The notes below the pieces were generated by a model that was not told where the DNA came from, ran no database searches, and saw only the letters and a program-made list of their open reading frames with translations. DNA of 64,000 nucleotides, from the NCBI RefSeq assembly GCF_002742645.2, contig NZ_CP033875.1, positions 3,574,001-3,638,000 on the forward strand, given 5' to 3'. The translations under genes and the position numbers were made by a program. Of this stretch, positions 47,185 through 55,554 are shown piece after piece. Each line of letters begins with the position of its first letter. The stretch's first letter is position 1. Source of the stretch: Caulobacter sp. FWC26 (GTDB taxonomy: Bacteria > Pseudomonadota > Alphaproteobacteria > Caulobacterales > Caulobacteraceae).

Positions 47185-47940
47185 TCACCAGCCCTTGCTG
47201 GCCAGATATCGTTCCAGTTCCTGGATCCGTACGGCGTCCGAAGGGTGGGTCGAGCCCAGCTCCCCCCCGGCCTTGCCGCCGTCCAGCGCCTGCATGTTGC
47301 GCCACAGCTTCACCGCCTCGCGAGGGCGGTAGCCGGCGCGCTGCATGAAGTCGACGCCCAGCTTGTCGGCCTCCAGCTCCTGCTTTCGCGAGAACGGCAG
47401 CAGCACGCCATAGCGCGCCGCATCGTCGCCGTGATCCTTGAGCAGCTTGCCAAGGTCGGTCTTGCCGGCCGCCGCGCTGGCGATCCCCAGCAGGACCTTC
47501 GAGGTGGTCTCCTGCGACACCCGTTCGGCCGCGTGGCGGGCCACGACGTGACCGGCCTCGTGACCGATCACGGCGGCCAGCTGGTCGTCGTTCTCGACCA
47601 GGGTCAGCAGACCGACCGTCACGCCGACATGACCGCCCGGCAGCACGAAGGCGTTGGGGGCCTCGTCCAGGAAGACGGCATATTCCCAGGGCCGTCCCGC
47701 CAGGCCGGCGGCGGTGATCACTCGTTGCCCCACCGCCTGAACCCGCGCGTTCTTGCGCGGTTCCTTGGAGATGTAGCTCGTGCGCAGCGCATCGGCCCAG
47801 GCCTTCTCGCCCTGAGCGGCCAGGCTGTTGTCGTTGACGATCAACAACTGGTCGCGCCCCAGATCGGCATTGTAGGCGCAGCCGCCCAGCGCGAACGCGG
47901 CGGCCATCAGCAGCGGAAGGATCAGGCGCGGAAGGGTCAT
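47185..47940 (-). CDS. M48-family metalloprotease lipoprotein
   Basis: A 251-residue lipoprotein with signal MTLPRLILPLLMAAAFALGG and a lipobox Cys. Zinc site HEAGH in VIGHEAGHVVARHAAER and the downstream Glu in ELEADKLGVDFM. This is the M48C group (LoiP/YggG- and BepA-like) that supports outer-membrane protein quality control. It is about 80 bp upstream of the response-regulator end and is transcribed separately. Confidence 0.92.
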   Translation of the reverse strand: MTLPRLILPLLMAAAFALGGCAYNADLGRDQLLIVNDNSLAAQGEKAWADALRTSYISKEPRKNARVQAVGQRVITAAGLAGRPWEYAVFLDEAPNAFVLPGGHVGVTVGLLTLVENDDQLAAVIGHEAGHVVARHAAERVSQETTSKVLLGIASAAAGKTDLGKLLKDHGDDAARYGVLLPFSRKQELEADKLGVDFMQRAGYRPREAVKLWRNMQALDGGKAGGELGSTHPSDAVRIQELERYLASKGW

Positions 47941-48020
47941 GGGCTCGGCGGACTGTGTTTCAGAGTCGACACAAGCCTTATCTCCGGCGCGGGTCCGGGA
48001 CGCAACCGGAACGCTTAAGC

Positions 48021-48383
48021 TCAGCCCTCGCCAAGCCTGGCGATCACCTTGGCCAGCTGGCGCGGGTCGATGGGCTTGGACAGGATCGGCGCGTCGCGCA
48101 GATCCGGACGCACCCCCTGGTCGCCATAGCCGGTGACGAAGGCGAAAGGCACGCCGCGCTCGCGCAGGATCTCGGCGGCGCGAAACGAGGTCTCGCCGTC
48201 GCCGAGGTTCACGTCCAGCAAGGCCAGGTCGAAGCCCTCGGCCTCGGCCGCCGCCACCGCCTCCCGCGCCGAGGAGGCGGGGCCCACCACGGTGCAGCCC
48301 AGATCGCTCAGCAGATCCTCGACCAGCATGGCCACGAACAGCTCGTCCTCGACCACCAGGATACGGACAGGTTCAGGCCGCAC
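48021..48383 (-). CDS. Single-domain response regulator
   Basis: A 120-residue receiver with acidic pair VVEDE, phospho-Asp in LLDVNLGDGE, Thr in FVTGYGD, and Lys in ILSKP. There is no output domain. GTG at 48383 is chosen; it overlaps the upstream histidine kinase by 11 bp, so the pair is translationally coupled and the HWE kinase is its likely partner. HWE kinases often signal to such stand-alone receivers. Confidence 0.85.
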   Translation of the reverse strand: MRPEPVRILVVEDELFVAMLVEDLLSDLGCTVVGPASSAREAVAAAEAEGFDLALLDVNLGDGETSFRAAEILRERGVPFAFVTGYGDQGVRPDLRDAPILSKPIDPRQLAKVIARLGEG

Positions 48384-49413
48384 CTCGGAAGAAACGGTTA
48401 GACTCGCCGGTCTTGCCGAGCCGTGCGTCGATCTCGCAGACGACGCCGCTCGCCGGATAGTCGAGCCGGACCTCCCCCCCGAGTTCCCGGGCGAGCCCCC
48501 CGGTGATGAGGCGGGTCCCAAAGCCCTGCCGGGTCGGGGGCGAGACAGTGGGCCCATGGGCTTCCTCCCAGATCAGTTTAAGGCGGTCGCCGCCCTCCCC
48601 CGCCTCGCGTCTCCAGGTAATCCTTACCTGGCCCGCAGCATTGGAAAGCGCGCCGTACTTCGTCGCGTTCGTCATTAGCTCATGTAGCGCCATCGACAGC
48701 GCCAGCGCGGGCTTGGGGGCGAGTCTAATGGCGGTTCCATCCACACTGAAACGCTCGGCCTCACCATGGGCTGCGACCACCGCGCCGACAATGTCACCCA
48801 ACGCCGCACCGTCCCAGCTTTCGGCGGTGAGAATGTCGTGACCGCGCGACAGGGCCAGCAGCCGCCGGGTCAGGCTGTCGCGGGCGTCCTCCAGGGTCTC
48901 GGCGTTGCGCAGGGTCTGGCCGGCCACCGACTGCACCGTGGCCAGGGTGTTCTTCACCCGGTGGTTCAGTTCGTTGATCATCAGCCGTTGCAGCTCCTCC
49001 GCGCGCCGGCGGTCGGTGACGTCACGCATCACGCCGGTGAAGAAGCGGCGTTTGCCGTCGTTCCATTCCGCGATCGACAGCTCCAGCGGAAAGGTGGTCC
49101 CGTCGCTGCGCCGCCCCTCGACCTCGCGACCGATGCCGATGATGCGCCGCTCTCCAGTGTCGCGATAACGGGCCAGATAGCCGTCATGTTCGCCGTGATA
49201 AGGCTCTGGCATGAGGATGTTGACGTTCTGGCCGACCATATCGGCCGCCGAATAGCCGAACAGACGCTCGGCGGCGGGGTTGAAGGCCTCGACCCGGCCT
49301 TGCTCATCGATCACGACGATGGCGTCCACGGCGGTGTCGACGATCGCCCGGTAGCGCGCGTCCACCGCCGCGCGGGTCGCGCGCGTCCGTGGAGCGGTCA
49401 GTTTAGTCGCCAT
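48373..49413 (-). CDS. PAS-domain HWE histidine kinase
   Basis: A 346-residue soluble kinase. PAS domain with PAC (AIVDTAVDAIVVIDEQGRVE, FNPAAERLFGYSAADMVG, then GVMRDVTDRRRAEEL), FixL-like but without an obvious haem check. The HWE phospho-His box MINELNHRVKNTLATVQ, and the ATPase core with HELMTNATKYGAL and W-E motif (LIWEEAHGP) plus GFGTRLI. Same family as blue-light/general stress kinases of alphaproteobacteria. ATG at 49413. Confidence 0.9.
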   Translation of the reverse strand: MATKLTAPRTRATRAAVDARYRAIVDTAVDAIVVIDEQGRVEAFNPAAERLFGYSAADMVGQNVNILMPEPYHGEHDGYLARYRDTGERRIIGIGREVEGRRSDGTTFPLELSIAEWNDGKRRFFTGVMRDVTDRRRAEELQRLMINELNHRVKNTLATVQSVAGQTLRNAETLEDARDSLTRRLLALSRGHDILTAESWDGAALGDIVGAVVAAHGEAERFSVDGTAIRLAPKPALALSMALHELMTNATKYGALSNAAGQVRITWRREAGEGGDRLKLIWEEAHGPTVSPPTRQGFGTRLITGGLARELGGEVRLDYPASGVVCEIDARLGKTGESNRFFRGAA

Positions 49414-49511
49414 GCGCAAGGGTCTCGGCTCGGTCAGACGACGAGCCTATCGCCGATGTTGACGCACGGCTAGAGCGAAATACAACCTTAAGGAGAATTG
49501 ATAAACATCAA

Positions 49512-49546
49512 GAAAAAAGCCCCGTTCCTGGGCGAGGAACAGGGCT
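49512..49546 (-). terminator. Terminator after the DUF4167 gene
   Basis: Minus strand stem AGCCCTGTTCC / GGAACGGGGCT with one internal mismatch and a 7-base loop, followed by TTTTTTCTT. It lies ~30 bp past the stop of the DUF4167 gene. Confidence 0.85.
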
Positions 49547-49574
49547 TCAATTTCGATTCGAAAGCGGGGCGCTT

Positions 49575-50675
49575 TTAAGCCTCCTCGGACTCCGAACCCG
49601 TCGGCGCGCCTTCGGCGGCCTCGAAGCTGCGCGGCGCGCGGCGGCGGCGGGGCTTCTTGACCTCTTCGCCTTCGTCCGAGGCCGGAGCTTCGGCGGCCGG
49701 GGCGGCTTCGGCGCGCTCGGTCTTGCGGCCGAGGAACGCGGGGGCGTGGCTGACGGCGCCGTCCTGGCCGCGCAGCACCGGCGAACCTTCACCGGCCGGC
49801 GCCTCGGCGGTCAGCGGGGAGGCTTCCGGCTCGATCACGGCCAGCGGGTCGCGCTCGCCGCGCGGCTGCCAGTCGCGATCCCGATCTCGGTTACGGTCAC
49901 GGCGGCGGCGGCCCTCGCGGTACTCGCCTTCACCCTGCGGCTGGTCGCCCTCGACCGCCGGGCGATCCTCGCGCGGACGATCATCGCGCGGGCGGTCGTC
50001 ACGGTCACGGAAACGATCTTCACGCGGACGCTCATCCCGGGGGCGGTCATCCCGAGGGCGGTCGTCGCGCGGGCGGTCGTCACGGGGACGATCGTCGCGA
50101 GGACGGTCATCACGCGGACGATCATCACGGTCGCGCCAGCGGTCGCGGCCCTCGCGCGGGCGGTCGTCGCGGTCGCGATTGCGATCCCGGTCGCGGCCTT
50201 CGAAGTTGCGGTCGCGATCCCGGTTGCGATCGCGGTCGCGGCTTTCAAATCGGTCACGACGCGGCTCACCGCCTTCACCGCCCTCGCCGCCTTCGGCCTG
50301 GCTCTCGGCGGGTTGCTCGACGACTTCCGGCTCTTCCGGCGGCTCGGCCTCGAAGTCGATCTCGTAGGCGGCGTAGACGTCCTTGCCGACGATGTCGGCC
50401 ACCGGACGATTCGGCTGAATGGCGCGCAGGACCCGGAAATAGTGCTCGGCGTGCTGCAGATAGTTCTCGGCCAGGACCCGGTCGCCGGACGAGGACGCGT
50501 CGCGGGCCAGCTGCTGGTACTTTTCGTACACGCTCTGGGCCGCGCCGCGGACCTTGATCCCCTCGGGACCGTTCGAGTCGAACGCGCGGTTGGCGTTGTG
50601 CTGCTGAGGCTTGCCGCCGTTGCCGCCGCGATTGTTGCGGCCGCGTTGGCGCTTCATGCCTTTGAAATCTCTCAT
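49575..50675 (-). CDS. DUF4167 protein with long Arg-Asp repeat
   Basis: A 366-residue protein. The folded DUF4167 part is N-terminal (~1-95): VRGAAQSVYEKYQQLARDAS and YLQHAEHYFRVLRAIQPNRP. After an acidic linker comes a very long charged repeat (DDRPR units and RDRDRNRD runs, ~residues 135-270), then an Ala/Pro tail with KKPRRRRAPR. The layout suggests RNA or ribosome association, but that is inference; no function has been established. The ATG at 50675 (MRDFKGMKRQRG) is chosen. Confidence 0.85.
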   Translation of the reverse strand: MRDFKGMKRQRGRNNRGGNGGKPQQHNANRAFDSNGPEGIKVRGAAQSVYEKYQQLARDASSSGDRVLAENYLQHAEHYFRVLRAIQPNRPVADIVGKDVYAAYEIDFEAEPPEEPEVVEQPAESQAEGGEGGEGGEPRRDRFESRDRDRNRDRDRNFEGRDRDRNRDRDDRPREGRDRWRDRDDRPRDDRPRDDRPRDDRPRDDRPRDDRPRDERPREDRFRDRDDRPRDDRPREDRPAVEGDQPQGEGEYREGRRRRDRNRDRDRDWQPRGERDPLAVIEPEASPLTAEAPAGEGSPVLRGQDGAVSHAPAFLGRKTERAEAAPAAEAPASDEGEEVKKPRRRRAPRSFEAAEGAPTGSESEEA

Positions 50676-50933
50676 GTTCTCTTCTGAACCTGTCCGGAGG
50701 TCAGTCTTGCGCTGGCGCATCCGGCCTTGCTGGTCTCTGGGCGGGTCTAACCCTGTTCGGTGTCAGAGACTCTGGTTTCCGTAGAGCCCCCATCCTGCTC
50801 TTTCGGCGCGGCGACCGGCGGACCGGGCGCGCCTGCCAGGGGAGCATCGCGGACGTCAGACACCGAAGCGTCCTCGACGACTGCTTTTCCCGTCACCCGG
50901 CGATCTGGAAGGAGACGAGACTCGTCTAACGGT

Positions 50934-51803
50934 TCACGCCCGGGTTTCCAAGGGATTTTTCACCCCCAGCACCACGCGGTCGTGCGTCGACAGATCCTTG
51001 ACCGTGCGAACTTCGGTGGCGCCCGCCGCGCGGAACAGCGCTTCGACGGCCTGGGACTGGTCGTAGCCGATCTCCACGGCGAACATTCCGCCGGGCTTCA
51101 GCACGCGCAGAATCTCCGGCGCCAGCTCGCGATAGGCGTCCAGACCGTCGGCTCCGCCATCCAGCGCCATGCGCGGTTCGTGGATGCGAACCTCGGGCTC
51201 AAGCGTGTCGATGACGGCGGTCGGGATATAGGGCGGATTGGAGACCACGAGGTCGAAGCTGTCGCCGCCCAGGCCCGTCGTCCAGTCGCCGTGCAGCAGG
51301 GCCGCGCGGTTGTTGAGGTCGAGATTGGCGGCGTTCTCGCGCGCCACGGCCAGGGCCTCGCTGGACGCGTCGATCCCCAGCCCCTTGGCCGCCGGCCGCT
51401 CGGCCAGCACCGCCAGCAGGATCGTGCCCGAGCCGACGCCCAGGTCGAGCATCGAGAAGGCCATGTTCTCGGGGAAGGCCTTGAGCACCTCGTCGACAAT
51501 GACCTCGGTCTCGGGGCGCGGGGTCAGGACGTTCTTGTTCACCTGCAGCAGGATCTTCCAGAAGCCCTTGCGGCCGATGATGTGGCTGACCGGCTCGCGG
51601 CGGGCGCGGCGCTCCAGATAGTCGTTCAGCGTGGCGATCTGCTCATCGGTCAGTTCGCGGTAGGGATCGGTGACGATCTCGGTGCGGGTGACGCCGGCGG
51701 CCACCTCCAGCATCAGGCGCGCGTCGATCGACGGCTGGTCGATGCCCGCGTTCTTCAGGCGATCCTTGGCGGCGGTCCAGGCTTTGACGAGAGTCAGGGT
51801 CAT
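50934..51803 (-). CDS. prmC: Peptide chain release factor N5-glutamine methyltransferase
   Basis: A 289-residue SAM-dependent enzyme that methylates the Gln of the GGQ motif in RF1/RF2. Features are the helical N-terminal recognition domain, SAM site LDLGVGSGTILLAVL and the NPPY motif in VSNPPYIPT. ATG at 51803 gives the family length (prmC also called hemK). The gap 50676-50933 to the DUF4167 gene shows no gene. Confidence 0.95.
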   Translation of the reverse strand: MTLTLVKAWTAAKDRLKNAGIDQPSIDARLMLEVAAGVTRTEIVTDPYRELTDEQIATLNDYLERRARREPVSHIIGRKGFWKILLQVNKNVLTPRPETEVIVDEVLKAFPENMAFSMLDLGVGSGTILLAVLAERPAAKGLGIDASSEALAVARENAANLDLNNRAALLHGDWTTGLGGDSFDLVVSNPPYIPTAVIDTLEPEVRIHEPRMALDGGADGLDAYRELAPEILRVLKPGGMFAVEIGYDQSQAVEALFRAAGATEVRTVKDLSTHDRVVLGVKNPLETRA

Positions 51804-51851
51804 GACCGGGGATTTAGCGCGTCGGCGGCCGGGAGGCGAGATTGAATGCGG

Positions 51852-51866
51852 TACCAGATTTTGGTA
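51852..51866 (+). promoter_or_regulatory. Likely ParD operator
   Basis: Dyad TACCA-GATTT-TGGTA, ~37 bp before the parD start. Ribbon-helix-helix antitoxins such as ParD repress their operon through short dyads like this. Confidence 0.55.
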
Positions 51867-51902
51867 TAGCTGTAGGCGCGTCGCACCGATGCGAGGACCG
51901 CC

Positions 51903-52154
51903 ATGAGCAAGAATACGTCCATCGTGCTCAGCGAGCACTTTCAGTCTTTCATCGCCGAACAGATCGGGGAAGGCCGCTATGGCTCGGCCAGCGAGGTCGT
52001 CCGCGCCGGGCTCCGGTTGCTGGAAAATCAGGAAGCCAAACTCGCGGCGCTGCGAAACGCCCTGAAGGAGGGCTGGGACAGCGGCAAGCCTGAGGCCTTC
52101 GACGTTGAGGCCTTTCTGGCTGAGGCGAACGCCGACTACGACGCGAAATCGTGA
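51903..52154 (+). CDS. parD: ParD-type antitoxin
   Basis: An 83-residue antitoxin. Ribbon-helix-helix N-terminus MSKNTSIVLSEHFQSFIAEQ, then the RYGSASEVVRAGLRLLE signature shared by Caulobacter ParD proteins, and an acidic unstructured tail that wraps the toxin. It neutralises the ParE protein encoded next. Confidence 0.93.
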   Translation: MSKNTSIVLSEHFQSFIAEQIGEGRYGSASEVVRAGLRLLENQEAKLAALRNALKEGWDSGKPEAFDVEAFLAEANADYDAKS

Positions 52155-52438
52155 GCGCGTATCGCCTGACGCCTCGCGCACGATACGACGTGCGAGAAAT
52201 CTGGGCCTATACCATCGGCGTGTGGGGGCGTCGGGCCGCAGACCGATACATCCGCGAGCTAACCAAGACGTTCGAAGCGATCGCCAGCGATCCAAGCCTC
52301 GGCGCGGTCGTGGAAGGCTTGGATTGCCGCAAGCAGATCTTTCGCTCCCACGTAATCTACTACGCGCCCGAGAATGACGCGGTCATCGTGGTGCGCGTGC
52401 TGCATCAGCAGATGGACGCGCCAAGCCACCTGACCTGA
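52151..52438 (+). CDS. parE: ParE-type toxin (RelE/ParE superfamily)
   Basis: A 95-residue toxin with the ParE core: YRLTPRARYDVREIWAY, RYIRELTKTFEAIASDP, CRKQIFRSHVIYYAPENDAV and IVVRVLHQQMD. Family members inhibit DNA gyrase, though the target is not known for each one. The GTG start overlaps the parD stop by 4 bp (GTGA), the usual translational coupling. The key Arg positions near the C-terminus look intact, so it is probably active. Confidence 0.93.
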   Translation: MSAYRLTPRARYDVREIWAYTIGVWGRRAADRYIRELTKTFEAIASDPSLGAVVEGLDCRKQIFRSHVIYYAPENDAVIVVRVLHQQMDAPSHLT

Positions 52439-53200
52439 TCACCCCGCCGCCACCGCATCCCCCTCGCGCACCGCCCCGCCCTTGGTCACGTTCAGATAGA
52501 TGCCGCAGAACATGTGGCCGTAGCGGTCGAACAGCGCCTTGACGAGATCGACGTCGCGCTCGGCGCTGGTGGGGTCCACATGGGTCGCGGCGCAACGGAC
52601 GATGGGCTTGAGCACCGCCGCCTTGGCCGCGCCGAGGCTCAGGGTCTGGCCGGTCATGTCGTTCTCGACCCAGGCGGGCCAGCCCTCGACATAGAGGTTG
52701 GCGCGGAAGCGCAACGGGTCCAGGTTCCGCCCGATCTTGGCCGAAAGATCGCGCACGCTGGCCAGGTTGACGATCGAGACATAGCCCGAACGGCTGTCCA
52801 TGAAGCGGTGCGCGCCCGGCCCCTCGATCACCTTAAGCGGTCCTTGCGCCTCATCGCCAAGAAGCTCGGCCAGCCAGGCCTCGAAGCCGGCCCGCCCGGC
52901 CGCCGCGCGCAGATCGCCGGCGAAGTCGGGGACGCCCTCGGCGCGGGCGGTCAGCACGCCGCTGGCTTCGTCGAAGGCCGTGCGCGCGCGGGCCACGGCC
53001 TGGATCTTGGCCAGCACCGTGAACTTCATCTTCGAGATGTGCGCCGGCGCCTGCGGATCAAAGCCACTGGGTCCGTCCTCGACGGCATAGAGGCGATCGC
53101 TGGGGAAGCAGGCCCCGGCCTCAAGGTCCGCGCGCGCCAGGCGCTCGGGCGTGAACCCCTTCACGGGGTGGCGATACAGCGAGACGATCCGGGCTTCCAT
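52439..53200 (-). CDS. MOSC domain protein
   Basis: A 253-residue protein with N-terminal MOSC beta-barrel (IVSLYRHPVKGFTPERL) and the core MOSC domain with DSRSGYVSIVNLASVRDLS, FRANLYVEG and CAATHVDPTSAERD (conserved Cys). MOSC proteins carry sulfur or molybdenum-cofactor chemistry; the exact reaction here is unknown. It converges on parE with the stop codons adjacent. Confidence 0.88.
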   Translation of the reverse strand: MEARIVSLYRHPVKGFTPERLARADLEAGACFPSDRLYAVEDGPSGFDPQAPAHISKMKFTVLAKIQAVARARTAFDEASGVLTARAEGVPDFAGDLRAAAGRAGFEAWLAELLGDEAQGPLKVIEGPGAHRFMDSRSGYVSIVNLASVRDLSAKIGRNLDPLRFRANLYVEGWPAWVENDMTGQTLSLGAAKAAVLKPIVRCAATHVDPTSAERDVDLVKALFDRYGHMFCGIYLNVTKGGAVREGDAVAAG

Positions 53201-53302
53201 GCGCGGACCATCGGTCTCGACTCGGGCGATGGCAAGGCCAAGCTCGCGATCACGGGAACGCCGCGCGCCGCCCCGGGTTGTTGAGGGCCTGGAGGCCGTA
53301 GA

Positions 53303-54520
53303 ATGACTGACGCGACGCGGCGTCCGATCCTGTCCTGGCTGAAGTCACGGCCCTATCACCTGGCGCCGTGGATCGTGCTGCTGGCCATGGCGCCGTTCGC
53401 CTTTCCCCGCCGGACCGCGCCGACCGAAAAGACGATTGTCGATCCGCCCGGCCTGTCGGAGAGCCGCGTCATGCCGCCCATGGCGTTCGACGCGGCCGAG
53501 CCCCTGCGGGGCCGCGCCGCCGCGCGCCCGGCCCACATCCCCTGGCGCGGCTGGCGCGACATCGCCTGGCGCACGGCGCGCGAGATCAGCGTCGACCGGC
53601 TGCCGGCGGTGGCGGGCGGGGTGACCTTCTACACCCTGTTGGCCCTGATCCCGGCGATCGGCGCCTTCGTGGCGCTTTACGGCCTGTTCGCCGATGTCGG
53701 TGCGGTCGAGCAGCAGCTGCGCGGCATGGTCGGGGTGTTCCCGCCCAGCGTGATCCAGATCGTCGGCGAGCAGATGGCGCGTCTGGCGCAGCAGAAGGAC
53801 GGCGAGCTTGGCCTGGCCTTCGTCGCCAGCCTGCTGCTGTCGGTGTGGAGCGCCAACGCCAGCATGCGCGCGCTCTTCGACGGCCTGAACATCGCCTATG
53901 ACGAAGAGGAAAAGCGGCCGTTCGCGCCGCGCCTCCTCCTGACCTACGCCTTTACCCTCTGCGCCCTGGTCTACGCCGTCGCCGTCGCGGGGGTGCTGAT
54001 CGCCGCGCCGCTGTTCCTCGAAGCCGCCCGCCTTTCGGCGCTGGAGGGCCTGCTGGCGCCGGTGCGCTGGCTGATCGTGCTGGTGATGACCGCCGTGGCC
54101 TTCACCGTGCTCTATCGCTTCGCGCCCAGCCGAACCCCGGCGCGCTGGCGGTGGGTGTGGATCGGCGCGGCGTTCGCGGCGGCGGTCTGGCTGGTCGGGT
54201 CGTTGGGCTTTTCGCTCTACGTCAACCGCATCGCCCATTTCGACGCCACCTATGGGCCGCTGGGGGCGGTGATCGCCTTCATGATCTGGGTCTGGTTCTC
54301 GATCATGGCCATCCTGGTCGGAGCCGAGCTGAACGCCGAAATCGAACACCAGACCGCCGTCGACTCCACCACCGGCCCCGAACAGCCGATCGGCGCGCGC
54401 GGCGCGACCATGGCGGACACCGTGGGGCTGGCCTTCGACCCCTGGGAGGTTCTCAAGCGCGAGGCCGGCACGGTGCGCCGCGTCACCGGCGGAACATGGA
54501 AGCGGATGCGCGGGCGCTGA
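53303..54520 (+). CDS. YihY/BrkB family inner-membrane protein
   Basis: A 405-residue protein with six core transmembrane helices: GGVTFYTLLALIPAIGAFVA, LAFVASLLLSVWSANASMRA, LTYAFTLCALVYAVAVAGVL and others, ending in GPLGAVIAFMIWVWFSIMAI and LVGAELNAEIEHQT. About 90 extra residues precede the core, including a hydrophobic N-terminal segment. Transport is often supposed for the family but not proved. The GNAT gene follows 90 bp downstream. Confidence 0.9.
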   Translation: MTDATRRPILSWLKSRPYHLAPWIVLLAMAPFAFPRRTAPTEKTIVDPPGLSESRVMPPMAFDAAEPLRGRAAARPAHIPWRGWRDIAWRTAREISVDRLPAVAGGVTFYTLLALIPAIGAFVALYGLFADVGAVEQQLRGMVGVFPPSVIQIVGEQMARLAQQKDGELGLAFVASLLLSVWSANASMRALFDGLNIAYDEEEKRPFAPRLLLTYAFTLCALVYAVAVAGVLIAAPLFLEAARLSALEGLLAPVRWLIVLVMTAVAFTVLYRFAPSRTPARWRWVWIGAAFAAAVWLVGSLGFSLYVNRIAHFDATYGPLGAVIAFMIWVWFSIMAILVGAELNAEIEHQTAVDSTTGPEQPIGARGATMADTVGLAFDPWEVLKREAGTVRRVTGGTWKRMRGR

Positions 54521-54609
54521 GCTTTTCTCGGCCCGCGCTCGAAATCGGGTTGTTGCGGCCAAGCTCGGTTTCTAGCTTGCGGGTCCTTCTCCCCCTGAAA
54601 GCGCTCACC

Positions 54610-55137
54610 ATGCCGATCCTCGCCCCCGCCGCACACCACGAGCTGGCCGACATCGCCGCCCTGGTGAACTCGGCCTATCGCGGCGAGCTGGCGGCGACGG
54701 GCTGGACCAGCGAAAGCTATCTGCTCGGCGGCCAGCGCACCGACGAGGCCTCGCTGCGCGAAGACCTCGCCGCCAAGCCGGGCGCGGCCATCCTGACCTT
54801 TCGCGACGCGGCGGACGCCAAGCCGTTCGCCTGCGCCTGGATCGAGCCGCAAGCCGACGAGGTCTGGTACGTCGGCATGATCACCGTCACCCCGCCCCGC
54901 CAGGCCGGCGGCATGGGCCGCACCGTGCTGGAGGCCTGCGAGGCTCACGCCCGGCAACGCGGCGGCAAGGTGATGCGGATGACCGTGATCTCGGTCCGCG
55001 ACACCCTGATCGCCTGGTACCAACGCCGCGGCTACCGCCTGACCGGCGAAACCCAGCCGTTCCCTTACGGCGACGAGCGGTTCGGCCTGCCACAGCGGGA
55101 CGACCTGGCGTTCGTGGTGATGGAGAAGGCGCTGTAG
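54610..55137 (+). CDS. GNAT family N-acetyltransferase
   Basis: A 175-residue acyl-CoA N-acyltransferase. Motif A of GNAT is visible in VGMITVTPPRQAGGMGRTVL, and motif B in VISVRDTLIAWYQRRGYRLT. Substrate unknown. ATG at 54610 gives a normal start; it probably shares a transcript with the upstream BrkB gene, since the gap is only 89 bp. Confidence 0.85.
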   Translation: MPILAPAAHHELADIAALVNSAYRGELAATGWTSESYLLGGQRTDEASLREDLAAKPGAAILTFRDAADAKPFACAWIEPQADEVWYVGMITVTPPRQAGGMGRTVLEACEAHARQRGGKVMRMTVISVRDTLIAWYQRRGYRLTGETQPFPYGDERFGLPQRDDLAFVVMEKAL

Positions 55138-55554
55138 GGGACTAGCGAAAAACCCGCACGCCGAACGTCTGATTCAGAATTCAAACGGCCTCAGGACGCA
55201 ACGATCACAAAATTCGCTGCCCACTCCAAAAAAAATCCAAGTCATCCCAAATGGATTAGAACAAAAAAAGAAGGAAAATACATAAATTTCCGACTTTGGC
55301 GCGCGGAGACAGGAGAAGGCGAAATAGAAAGGCGTTTATCCAATACGCAAACTCAGATGAGCTCCAACGGGCGCCGACAGGCCGTCGCAATGGAGCTCGA
55401 TCTCGATTACACGCTCCCCTTACAAGTCGATACAATTATATCGAGTGCGACATTCCGTCACTCGTGCCAGAGTTTTAACGCTTATGGATCAACCTCCCGT
55501 TAGCGTTACCAGCAGATTTGCGGGCGCTAGCCTTTCGACGGGGAGGTGAACTCA
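55138..55554. other. AT-rich intergenic region without a gene
   Basis: Unlike the rest of the window, much of 55190-55470 is A-rich (runs such as AAAAAAAATCC and AACAAAAAAAGAAGGAAAATA). No credible ORF: the longest open frames have no domain or ribosome-binding site. It may hold the chemoreceptor promoter; the closing TTGCGGGCG/GGGGAGG is its ribosome site. Confidence 0.6.

Noticed and set aside
49930..50280. Possible CRISPR-like array (regularly repeated short units)
   Set aside because: The repeat is a coding 15-bp unit in the DUF4167 gene without spacers of unique sequence; no cas genes nearby.
55296..55478. 60-residue frame in the AT-rich gap
   Set aside because: No ribosome-binding site, odd composition and no recognisable motif.
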